From assembly GCF_029852145.1 (NCBI RefSeq), contig NC_079969.1:2790001-2854000 (forward strand): a stretch of 64,000 nucleotides of DNA, read 5' to 3'. Under the pieces are notes generated by a model. The model did not search any database, was not told the origin of the DNA, and saw only the letters and a list, made by a program, of their open reading frames with translations. Made by a program: the position numbers and the translations under genes. Positions 56,401 through 64,000 of the stretch are shown here, piece after piece (the stretch's first letter is position 1; each line of letters starts with the position of its first letter). This stretch comes from Microplitis mediator. Its lineage: Eukaryota > Arthropoda > Insecta > Hymenoptera > Braconidae.

Positions 56401-59400
56401 TTTTGAAATTTAATTTCTGAGTGAATTTTGTAATAAAATTTTTTATTTTTTTAAAATGGAAATTTAAATTTGAAATTTAAGTGAATTTATTTTTGTATAA
56501 AAATAAAAGGGAATTTTTCGAAATAATTTTGAAATTTAATTTTTTACTTTGAATTTTGTAAAATAAAATTTTAACTGATTTTTCAAAAATGGAAATTTGA
56601 ATTTGAATTTTAAATGAATTTATTTTGGTATAAAAATAAAAGGGAATTTTTCAAAATAATTTTGAAATTTAATTTTTGAGTGAATTTTGTAAAATAAAAT
56701 TTTTCCTGATTTTTAAAAAATGGAAATTTGAATTTGAATTTTAAATGAATTTATTTTTGTATAAAAATAAAAGGGAATTTTTCGAAATAATTTTGAAATT
56801 TAATTTTTGAGTTTGAATGTAAAATAAAATTTTTTCTGATTTTTTAAAAATGGAAATTTGAATTTGAAGTTTAAATGAATTTTTTTTGTATAAAAATAAA
56901 AGAGAATTTTTAGAAATAATTTAGAAATTTTTGAGTTTGAATTTTGTAAAGTAAAATTTTATGAGATTTTTTGGAAATTTAAATTTGAGGAACTGAATTT
57001 TTTTGGAGTAAAAATAAAATTGGAGTTTCTGGAAAAAAACTTTAAGAGGAATTAATTTTGAAATTAAATTTTGAAATTTTGAATTTTGTGGGTGGGAGGG
57101 AATGGGTGGGGTTAAGAGAGAGGAGGGAGAAAGAGGGAATGCAATAGGACATTCACTCGGGAGCGCGATTTCAATGACCGGCTGTCGGAAACACAATATT
57201 AGCATTACATAGTTGGCATAGTTTTTAATCCCTGGTAATTGCTAGTAATTTTATTGCTGGGTTATTATTTATATTTATATTCATTAATTATTGTTGTTAA
57301 ATTGGTTTGTTTTCGTTCACTCAAATGGAAATGAATTTTTTAATTAACGAATTGTTATTTTCTTCAATTAAATATTTTTATTTTCTGACCAACGCGAGTT
57401 TTTAATTTTAAATTTAATTTTTTCCAAAAAAATAAAAAAAAAATATTTATTTTTGGAGTTCAAATTTATTTCAAAAAATTTGGAAAATTTATCCCTCAAA
57501 TTTTACTTAGAAAATTTTCCAACTAAAATTGACCCTCATAAATTTTAGAAAATTGAATAAAAAATTCTCACATTGCGAATTTGAAAAAAAATTTTTTTTT
57601 TGATTAAACTTATAATTTATTTGTACAAAATTTTATATACATTGATATAAAAAATATATACTGTATATATGTGATGCTAATAAAATAATAAAAAAAAAAA
57701 AAAAAAAATTTGCTATAGTTATTTCCTTTTCTCACCGGAAATCCTTAGGGTTTTTCCTTCTCATAAGCTGATTAATTCAAAGAACTACTCGTTTGGTTTA
57801 AAGGTCATGTACTCTACTCAAGGTCTTATTTTAATTACACGGATTGTAAAATAATAAACATTTTTTATTCGATCGAAAATTTATGTATGGGCGGTGTCTT
57901 ATCAAGTGGGCGGTTGAATCTTATCAAAATTAAATTACCGAAATTATTAGAAAAAAAAAAAATAATAAACTACCAAAAGTACTAATATTTATAACAAGTA
58001 CTAAAATTATTGTAATTAAAAAGTAATAAATTCATTCGAAAAATAACGATTCGAAATTTTTCTTAAAATACTAAAAATACGATTGTTGGAAAAATTTATA
58101 AAATTAGTATTTTGAAAAATTAGGATTCTTCAATATTAATAGTAGTGTTTTTTCAAAAATATAAAATTAGTACTTTACAAAAAATACTAAAATTACCATT
58201 ACTAACGAACTACTAAAATAAATGTTCTTATGAAACCACCGAAATTAGTATTTTTAAACATGAAAATTAGTAGTAAAAAATACGAAAATTACTATTTTTA
58301 AAAAGCTTTACAAAATAAATCAGGTCAAAAAACTACTAAAATTAGTGTTCTCCCGAAACTACTAAAATTAGTATTGTTACAGAACTACTCCCAGTAGTAT
58401 TTTCTAAAAAATTAGTATTAGTAAAAAATATCGAAATTAGTATTTAAAAAAAAACTCACAAAATTAGTACTCTTAAAAACTACCACAAATACTATTTTTA
58501 AAAAAACTACTAAAATTACGATTTTCAAAAATGTATCAAAATTCGTATGTTGCTGAGCAACTAAAGTACTACTTCCAAAAAATTAGTATTCATAAGAAAT
58601 ACCAAAATTAGTATTTTTAAAACACCTCACAAAATTAGTACTCTTAAAAACTACCACAATTACTATTTTGAAAAAACTACTAAAATTACAATTTCAAAAA
58701 ATCCAAATTCGTATTTTGCTGAGCTACTAAATTACTGCTTCCAAAAAATTAGTATTCGTAAAAAAACCAAAATTACTATTTTCACAAATCTACTAAAATT
58801 ACTATATTTAAAAAATTTATCAAAATCCGTATTTTGTTAAGCTACTAAAGTACTATTCCCAAAAAATTAGTATTCGTAAAAATACCAAAATTACTATTTT
58901 AAAAAAACTACTAAAATTACTATATCAAAAAAATTTCCAACTCCAAAATTCAAAAAATCCACCAAAATTAGTACTTTTCAAAAAACCACCAAAATTACTT
59001 AAAAAAAAATTTTTTACCCTCCGTTTTCGTCGATGTCTTCTAGTACTCGTACTACAATTGTCACCAAACATAAATTCATCCTTAGGTACAACAGTCCCAT
59101 TACTATGTTTCTTATATTTATTTTTCGTTATATTTTTACTTTTTGTCCGAACACTATTTTTTTTACCGAACAGTTTGCTTAAAATTTTCATTATTTAAAT
59201 TTGAATTTAAATTGAAACCTCTAATCAATTAATGAATTTAATAAATGATTCAATTTTCCATAGCAAGTTTAAAAAAAAGTGCGTCCACTTGGTATGATGC
59301 TCATAAAGGCACTAAAGTTACAACCGTGTAACGATTAAATGTGTAGTAACAACAATATAAATGTATTGTGGTGTACGAATAAAGTGTAAAGAAGCAGATA

Positions 59401-62400
59401 CATATATCAGTAACACAAAACATGTGGATGTACTGGGAATTATAATGTTGCACGCTATAGCTCAAGTAGTAAATTGAAAAGAGAGCATCCTATTACGCAC
59501 ACACATATTCATGTGCATGGATAAAAGACTTCCAAGACATTTACACCGTCAACACGCCCCTATTTTATTTAAATATCCTGAGAATTTATTTTATTTTTAA
59601 TCACAACATTTAATTATTTATAAATTAATTGTTAATGTTAATGGAGGTTTGATATTAATGTTAACAATGTCTGCGAAATCGAGTGTAGATGTTCTGTGTA
59701 TTGAAGAAGACTAGTATGAACGGGAAACGGATTTGGAAACCTCATAACGTCAGATTAAAAAATAAACATTTTTTTTTCTAAGTGTTATTACGTTGGTTTT
59801 TTTTTTATTAATTTATAAGATTATCTGGTTGTTTTATGTAATTATTTATTTTTAGATGATCAATAGTTTTAATGTTTTTATTTTTTCAAAGAAGAAATGT
59901 TAGGAAAAAATTTTCAAGTTCAAGAAATTTGTAGATTTTTGGAAAAAGAAAAAAATTTTGAGCTTTTCATTGAGAAATTTTTAATTTAGAGAAAATTTAT
60001 CGGTATTTTTAAGATTTTTGGGGAAAATTTCATATATGATCATATATAATTGCATATGATGAAGATCATGCAGAGTGATATAGAAGGATATGTGATCATA
60101 TACAAATATATGTGAATATATATGATCATATTTAATAGTATGTGTATCTATATATGATCATATCTGACAGTATGTGTGGTCATAAGTCATATCTGATCAT
60201 AAATAAATTAAAATATGAACATACTTATTAATATATGTGATCATATATGATCATATCAGATACAATATATGATCATATATGATTGCATATGATGGAGATC
60301 ATATACATGATGATATAGAAGGATATGTGATCATATACAAATAAATATGAATATATATGACCATATCTAATAGTATGTGTGTTCATATATGATCATATCC
60401 GACAGTATGTGGGGTCATAAGTCATATCTGATCATAAATAAATTAAAATATGAACTTACTTGTTAATATATGTGATCATATATAAGCATGTGATCATATA
60501 CGATCTGATAGAGTGGATGATCAGAAATTAATGTAAATTTGGTGGTATATGAACACATATAATCATATGTAAACATGGGTGATCATATCAGATACAATAT
60601 ATGATAATATCTGATGCACGCATGATTACAAATTAATCTATACTTAATCATACATAAACAAACGGGATCACACATGATCATATGCAAACAATTGTGATCA
60701 TATATGATCATTTCTGATAGTATGTGTGTTCATATATGATCATATCCGACAGTATGTGGGGTCATAAGTCATATCTGATCATAAATAAATTAAAATATGA
60801 ACTTACTTGTTAATATATGTGATCATATATAAGCATGTGATCATATACGATCTGATAGAGTGGATGATCAGAAATTAATGTAAATTTGGTGGTATATGAA
60901 CACATATAATCATATGTAAACATGGGTGATCATATCAGATACAATATATGATTATATCTGATGCACGCATGATTACAAATTAATCAATACTTAATCATAC
61001 ATAAACAAACGGGATCACACATGATCATATGCAAACAAGTGTGATCATATATGATCATTTCTGATATGGTGTATGATCAGAAATTAATCATAAATTCATT
61101 ATATATGAACACATACATGATCATATATAAATATGTGTGATCATATATGATCATTTCTGATAGGGTGTATGATCAGAAATTAATCAAAATTTCGTCATAT
61201 ATGAACACATATAGTCACACATGATCATATATAAATATGTGCGGTCGAATTGAGTCGTTTAATCAGAGAGTACAATTCACCGAATAAGATTAAAGTCTTC
61301 ATACATATCGGAAACCTTTAAACTTATTAATATAAAAATAATTATCATTTTAGTTATATAGTTTTTATCATTTTTCTGTAGAGCATGATATAACTGATTT
61401 AGATACTCTGAAAGAATCATAGAAAATAGTAGTGATGAAATGAAATTTATGTTACATCAAGCATGTTGTTTATCGTCGTAACTTAATTTAAGATATATTT
61501 ATGTAAATATTAATTTATTTTAATTTATTTTTTGCATATTTGTTGTTGAAAAAAAATAAAAAAATTTTAATGAAACAATTATTATAAAACAATTATTATA
61601 TATAATTGTAAATATTTTTAATTTACCTTGTAAATTATTTTAATATATGTTACCCTAATATTTTTCACCGCAAAAAAAAATTCTGTAATTTATTACAACT
61701 ATTTTTTTATGATTCATTTTATTTTCTCTATTTTTTCTATAAGAAAACTATAAATCGATCTCATCTAATTAAATTCTATTATTTATTGAAGTTATGAGGT
61801 TAAAAAAGTGTCAAAGTAGAGAGCTTTTAAGCTCACTTTTTATTTAACTCTCTTAATAAATGATTTATTAACAGTTCATAAATATTCATTAATAATTAAC
61901 AAATATTTATTTATAGTTAATAAATATTTATTAACAGTTTACGAAGTTGTCTTTAATAAATGATTTATTAACTATTAATAAATGTTTGTTAACTGTTAAT
62001 AAATCGCAATTAATAAATGATTTGTTAACTGTTAATAAATATTTATTAAATCATCCTATCCCGATGAAAAAAGATTTTGTCTAATCATATATGATTATAT
62101 ATGTTCATATATGATTATATATGTTCATATATGATTATATATAATCATATATGAAGTTATATATAATCATGCATGAATATATATGGGGTCATATATAATT
62201 ATATATGACCCCATCCATAATTAGATCTGATCATACCTGGCTGTTATAAGCCCATATATAAGTCTATATATGATCAGATCTGATTATATATGAGTCTATG
62301 TACAATTAGATATGATCATACCTGGCTGTTATAAGCCCATATATAAGTCTATATATAATTAGATCTGATCAGATCTGATTATATATGAGTCTATGTATAA

Positions 62401-63866
62401 TTTGATATGATCATACCTGGCTGTTATAACCCTCATACATAAGTCTATACATGATTAGATCTGATCAGACATGATTGATACAAACCCATATATATATAAT
62501 TAGATATAGGACTATATATAATTAGATCTGATCAGACATGGCTAATATAAATTCATGTATAGTCGTGCATAAGTTTATATATGATTGGATCTGATCAGAC
62601 TTTATTGGTATGAAACCTATAAATATTTAATTATATATATAGTTCCAATAAATGTATAGGGGAAGGGGGGGAGGCAAAAGGGGTTAGGGTAGGCAAAACG
62701 GGGTACCCCCAAAATTTGATAAAAAAAAATTTTATATTTTAAATGGTTTTTAAACATTCCAAAATAACTTCTGTAAATATAATTAAGCGTTACTTTGAAT
62801 TTTTTTTGATAAACTTTTTCAAAAATCACTTGTCAGTTGAAAAATATTAATGACGTTTGTTTTATGATAAAAACTATTAAAAATTTTTTTTCTTCTTTTG
62901 TATTCAATAAACATGTAAAATATAATTTTTCTTCATGTAAATTACTTAAAAAAAAATTCAACTTAATCAAATTCGTTTAAAATCCAGAAATTTTTTTTTT
63001 TTACCTTTTTTCGGGGGTATCCCACTTTGCCCGCAGAAATGAAAAAATTTTTTTTTCAACGGTAACTGAAAATTTCTTCTATTTATTTTGAATATCATTA
63101 AAAAAAAAAAGATTTAGCGTATTTGAGTCCTCGAAAACTTGGTATTTCCTTAAGTACCCCCTTTTGCCCCTCCCTCCCTTATATTAAATAATATGACAAT
63201 TTTTTAATATCAAAGTTATTAAATTTTTATTCTGTCAACTATCAATCAAACTTAAATCCCCAATACTTAAAAAATGTTCAAAGGCTTCGGCAGCAATTAA
63301 AAAGTATAAAGTATCGATTTGATTATTTGAATTAAGTAATGCCATAAACTTTTATTAATTATAAGTGTAGAACAGACTAGAGGATCAGACTACAATCTAT
63401 CGATAATCAAAGTTAAGCAGCATCGGCGTGGGACATTAATTGGACGGGTGACCTCCGACTATATTCGTTCATGCATGATCATATATGAGCATATCTGTTC
63501 ATATATAAACAGATCAAGTTATGTATGATCAGACCTGGCTAATTTTTGGATCTGATCATATATAGACAATTATGCATGATCATATATGATTAGACAAAAT
63601 CTTTTTTTATCGGGATGTTAAAAAATTATTTATTAACAGTTAATAAGGCTTATTAAATATTAAAAAATCCTTCTATCAGTGTATATAATAATATATGATC
63701 ATATAAAAATTTAAATATGATCATACAAGATCACATGATCCCAAATTTCCTTTCCCTGTCATCTATCCAGCCCCTAATTTTAAAAAAACTCACCGGCTCA
63801 TCAACAGGTTCATCAAGGACCTCCTCCTGAAACCCACTCCACCTCTCAGGTTCTCCGATCCCCTCG
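44423..63866 (-). CDS. pyd: Polychaetoid / ZO-1 (tight junction protein, MAGUK), 5' end beyond the right edge
   Basis: Submembrane scaffold of adherens and septate junctions. Minus-strand exons are 63794-63866 (open to the right), 53418-54225, 52053-53112, 51005-51179, 49328-49540, 48080-48394, 47777-48009, 47120-47324, 46135-46523, 44764-45035 and 44423-44634. With the alternative first exon 55441-55629 they give 1356 residues, all phases matching. PDZ1 (GYGFGIAVSGG) and PDZ2 (DDFGLVLG) are in the second exon. PDZ3 (VGVRLTGGN), SH3 (MSFRSGDVFHVIDTLHNGV) and a guanylate-kinase domain (VVLFGPVADLAREKLL, no P-loop lysine, hence inactive) are in the third and fourth. The Pro-rich C-terminal half includes His/Asn tracts, and a ZU5 domain ends the protein (GGILRGPGDVVMTIPPGAI … ECGPRGIKF). 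Many introns carry GAGTACCCACA hairpins. Identity is certain; isoform structure is inferred. Confidence 0.95.
45230..45745. repeat. ~370-bp dispersed repeat, pyd intron copies
   Basis: Two copies share TTAATATTGATAAGGGAGGG, AGTTATGAATTTTT and GATTACTTTTGAT. The fuller copy continues into TTTGGGGCCGCTTTAAAAAT and TTAGGGCCCAGGGATTGGGA. An inverted copy lies at about 47460-47690 and two more direct ones at 50060-50640, all inside pyd introns. Confidence 0.85.
46575..47010. repeat. GAGTACC(C/A)ACA copies in pyd intron
   Basis: Plus-strand cores at about 46590 and 46747; inverted cores (GGGTACTC) at about 46857 and 46986. The 46747/46857 pair forms a hairpin with ATAAAATGAGTACCAACAA against TTGTGGGTACTCATTTTA. 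Confidence 0.8.
47460..47690 (-). repeat. Inverted copy of the ~370-bp dispersed repeat
   Basis: Reverse-complement copy of the family seen at 45230 and 50060, with CAATCCCTGGGCCCTAATAA and ATCAAAAGTAATCGGCTTTA, in the pyd intron between the exons at 47777 and 47324. Confidence 0.85.
48440..49250. repeat. GAGTACCCACA hairpin array in pyd intron
   Basis: One single core (about 48460) is followed by three inverted-pair units with cores at 48597/48691, 48863/48961 and 49133/49231. Spacing within a pair is about 95 bp and between units about 270 bp. Arms are AGTAAAATGAGTACCCACAT and ATGTGGGTACTCGTTTTACT, extending to CATAGTC/GACTATG. Units 2 and 3 are nearly identical. Confidence 0.88.
49757..50005 (-). 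CDS. pyd: pyd alternative C-terminal exon (Asn/Pro/Tyr-rich)
   Basis: Preceded by a good acceptor (TTGTTGTAG|CCGGTAGAA) in phase with the guanylate-kinase exon ending at 51005, it encodes 82 residues and then a stop. It starts PVEMVSDLYLPPYHSFFNPY and ends IEQFFGYI. The next exon downstream (49328-49540) starts PEEALSDDFLFP after an almost identical acceptor, so the two look like duplicated, alternatively used exons. Use of this one would give a short isoform without the Pro-rich tail and ZU5. Asn-rich composition argues for caution. Confidence 0.6.
   Translation of the reverse strand, partial: PVEMVSDLYLPPYHSFFNPYDPYYPSNNNFININDTYLNNNNYDNNNNNININFLGPPRPPTPQLFSAQPNQSVIEQFFGYI
50060..50650. 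repeat. Two copies of the ~370-bp dispersed repeat in pyd intron
   Basis: Direct copies at about 50060-50290 and 50430-50640 share GCGTT(C/T)CTTAATATTGATAA, GGGAGGGAGTTATGAATTTT and TTTGGGGCCGCTTT. Together with 45230 and 47460 they show repeated insertion or duplication inside one gene. Confidence 0.85.
51215..52035. repeat. TCGATATATCGA-type array (pyd intron before the exon at 51179)
   Basis: Cores with a higher-order unit of about 70-105 bp (AATTCGATATATCGATTCTG, TCAACTATTCGATTTTTCAA). It is the only block of this family right of 40 kb and fills the intron between two guanylate-kinase exons. Confidence 0.9.
53215..53345. repeat. GAGTACC(C/A)ACA inverted pair in pyd intron
   Basis: GAGTACCAACAACC at about 53221 and the inverted GTGGGTACTCAAA at about 53327 lie in the short intron between the PDZ2 and PDZ3 exons. 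Arms extend poorly beyond the core. Confidence 0.7.
54485..55045. repeat. GAGTACC(C/A)ACA copies in pyd intron
   Basis: Single core at about 54500, then pairs 54656/54753 and 54904/55019. The third right arm (GTGGGTACTCATTTTACTCG) keeps the full extended consensus. All are in the intron just upstream of the PDZ1 exon. Confidence 0.8.
55441..55629 (-). CDS. pyd: pyd alternative first coding exon B (Asn-rich N-terminus)
   Basis: Starts with ATG (MERNDNN…), encodes 63 residues dominated by Asn/Ser, ends …PQPNE at a GT donor in phase 0, and so joins the PDZ1 exon (VGDRGWEVHHVTV). AT-rich codons (AAT/ATT) mirror local simple sequence, so the tract is a trinucleotide expansion. A purine-rich, GC-richer block at 57085-57200 upstream may be its promoter. 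Likely real because of the consistent frame and donor, but the start could be further upstream. Confidence 0.65.
55630..56260. other. 5' flank of pyd exon B
   Basis: AT-rich with a TATATATG/GTATGTATG microsatellite at 56108-56195. No coding potential. Confidence 0.4.
56265..57000. repeat. ~120-bp tandem repeat in pyd intron
   Basis: About six direct copies of a 115-122-bp unit containing AAAATAAAAGGGAATTTTTC, GAAATAATTTTGAAATTTAA and TGGAAATTTGAATTTGAA, with drift at both ends. Confidence 0.88.
57001..57955. other. Spacer with purine-rich block
   Basis: The 57085-57135 stretch is G/A-rich on the plus strand (GGGTGGGAGGGAATGGGTGG) and is followed by a GC-richer piece to 57200. It could be a pyd alternative promoter. 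The rest is AT-rich with no gene. Confidence 0.35.
57956..58985. repeat. CTACTAAAATTAGTATTTT tandem repeat
   Basis: Dozens of short units of about 22-34 bp built on AAAATTAGTATTTTTAAAAA and ACTACTAAAATTACTATTTT. The core (AAATTAGTA/TACTAATTT type) is again partly self-complementary. It reaches to the alternative exon A and contributes its read-through frame. Confidence 0.88.
59018..59191 (-). CDS. pyd: pyd alternative first coding exon A (basic N-terminus)
   Basis: ATG at 59191 opens a 58-codon exon, MKILSKLFGKKNSVRTKSKN… ending in STSTRRHRRKRR, with a GT donor in phase 0 matching the PDZ1 exon acceptor. Very basic (Lys/Arg-rich), so it may target membrane lipids or the nucleus. The upstream 59230-59560 block is less repetitive and may hold its promoter. 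Supported by frame, donor and composition; no homologue was recognised. Confidence 0.65.
59192..59995. other. 5' flank of pyd exon A
   Basis: Mixed-composition non-coding sequence (59230-59760), then AT-rich. It is the likely alternative promoter or 5' UTR region. No further gene seen. Confidence 0.35.
60005..61250. repeat. TGATCATATATGATCA satellite with 347-bp tandem duplication
   Basis: Dense palindromic ATGATCATATATGATCAT-like sequence. A 347-bp segment at about 60371-60717 is repeated at 60718-61064 with only a handful of differences. An older ~250-bp repeat (GATATAGAAGGATATGTGAT at about 60080 and 60320) precedes it. Confidence 0.92.
61251..61845. other. AT-rich spacer in pyd upstream intron
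   Basis: No gene seen. A short stem-loop-like stretch lies near 61805-61845 (AAAAAGTG … CACTTTTT). Confidence 0.35.
61850..62045. repeat. TTAACAGTTAATAAATATTTATT repeat
   Basis: Several 30-40-bp units of TTAATAAATGATTTATTAAC and TGTTAATAAATATTTATTAA. The last unit merges with the left end of the inverted-repeat element. Confidence 0.8.
62655..63183. mobile_element. Nested MITE-like element, GGGGCAAAAGGGG terminal repeats
   Basis: Ends are inverted copies: TATAGGGGAAGGGGGGGAGG CAAAAGGGG at the left and CCCCCTTTTGCCCCTCCCTC CCTTATA at the right. A second inner pair is GCAAAACGGGGTACCCCC (62693) and GGGGGTATCCCACTTTGC (63013). At ~530 bp it has no coding sequence. It interrupts the surrounding satellite, so it inserted later. 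TA-rich flanks make the target duplication unclear. Confidence 0.65.
63382..63460 (+). pseudogene. 5S rRNA-derived fragment
   Basis: AAAGTTAAGCAGCATCGGCG (63409) and TTGGACGGGTGACCTCC (63440) match the internal control region of insect 5S rRNA (box A AAGTTAAGCA, box C GGATGGGTGACC). The 5' and 3' thirds of 5S are not recognisable, so it is truncated and degenerate, not a working 5S gene. The context inside repeats suggests a 5S-derived SINE or captured fragment. Confidence 0.7.
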
Positions 63867-64000
63867 CTAATCAACAAAAAAAAATAAATATGTCATTAAA
63901 AAAAAATATAATAAAATAAAAAAGTATCTGAGAAAAGTAATTAATAACATTAAGACCCGTAATCTTTGATAAGTGATGATAAGATTAGACATCCTAACAT
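63657..64000 (-). other. Right edge: flank of the most upstream visible pyd exon
   Basis: The exon 63794-63866 lies here (acceptor GATTAG at its right, donor CCG|GTGAGT at its left). It encodes EGIGEPERWSGFQEEVLDEP and a few further acidic residues in phase with PDZ1, so the long-N-terminus isoform starts outside the window. The rest is AT-rich. Confidence 0.7.

Larger units (their letters stand above)
62020..63656. mobile_element. ~1.6-kb element with long terminal inverted repeats, no transposase
   Basis: Left end (62020-62115) and right end (63560-63656) are inverted copies: TTAACTGTTAATAAAT, then CCCGAT(G/A)AAAAAAGATTTT and GTCTAATCATATATGAT. Matched length is 65 bp or more. The inside holds diverged GATCATATATGATC satellite with a ~85-bp tandem unit (TGATCATACCTGGCTGTTAT), a nested element at 62655-63183 and a 5S-derived fragment at 63382-63460. 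No open frame resembles a transposase, so it would be non-autonomous or a foldback structure grown from the satellite. Confidence 0.6.

Noticed and set aside
63382..63460. Functional 5S rRNA gene
   Set aside because: Only the internal control region is recognisable; both terminal stems are missing.
60005..63656. Integrated bracovirus or other viral segment, considered because the host looks like a parasitoid wasp
   Set aside because: No viral gene, capsid-like frame or segment-junction structure is visible; the region is satellite and non-autonomous repeats.

Overview
This is an AT-rich (roughly three quarters A+T) nuclear segment of an insect genome. Spliceosomal introns with GT..AG boundaries, metazoan domain architectures and several insect-type orthologues show that it is animal. 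Exon content and protein style look most like a hymenopteran, probably a parasitoid wasp; that placement is inference. No bacterial, phage or complete viral gene is visible.

Layout. (1) 1063-6328 (+): eIF4G2/NAT1/DAP5, 4 coding exons. (2) 12668-16093 (-): V-ATPase 16 kDa proteolipid (Vha16), 3 coding exons. (3) 17066-22801 (+): PWP2, a U3 snoRNP/UTP-B WD40 protein, 7 coding exons, head-to-head with Vha16. (4) 22948-26447 (-): a Cys-loop anion-channel subunit, 9 coding exons, tail-to-tail with PWP2. (5) 33413-33679 (-): a possible small one-span membrane protein, head-to-head with (6) 34271-37640 (+): an ELO-family very-long-chain fatty acid elongase, 6 coding exons. (7) 39796-42459 (-): the ciliary transition-zone protein CC2D2A, 2 coding exons, tail-to-tail with the elongase. 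(8) 44423-63866 and beyond the right edge (-): polychaetoid/ZO-1, with three PDZ domains, SH3, inactive guanylate kinase, ZU5, at least three alternative N-termini and one alternative C-terminal exon. I set exon boundaries by hand from splice consensus and checked that phase is kept through each full CDS.

The genes are unrelated housekeeping, ciliary and epithelial genes and do not form a pathway. What dominates the window is repeat structure, nearly all of it self-complementary. About 19 blocks of degenerate TCGATATATCGA arrays, mostly 0.5-1 kb, fill introns and spacers from 1.3 to 39.8 kb and one at 51-52 kb. A second family of roughly 40 copies carries the core GAGTACC(C/A)ACA. It occurs as a 140-bp satellite at 8.9-10 kb and, from 38 kb rightwards, mainly as inverted pairs that would fold into long hairpins. 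Other blocks are a foldback array in Vha16 intron 1, a GATCATATATGATC satellite with a recent 347-bp duplication (60-62.6 kb), a ~1.6-kb inverted-repeat element containing a nested MITE-like element and a 5S rRNA-derived fragment (62.0-63.66 kb), and GC-rich islets carrying RFX X-box-like palindromes in two introns.

Plausible regulatory sites match gene function: an RFX X-box and two E2F palindromes upstream of CC2D2A, three TCACATGA (MITF/TFEB-type) sites around Vha16, and a CACGTG E-box plus NRF1-like sites ahead of PWP2.
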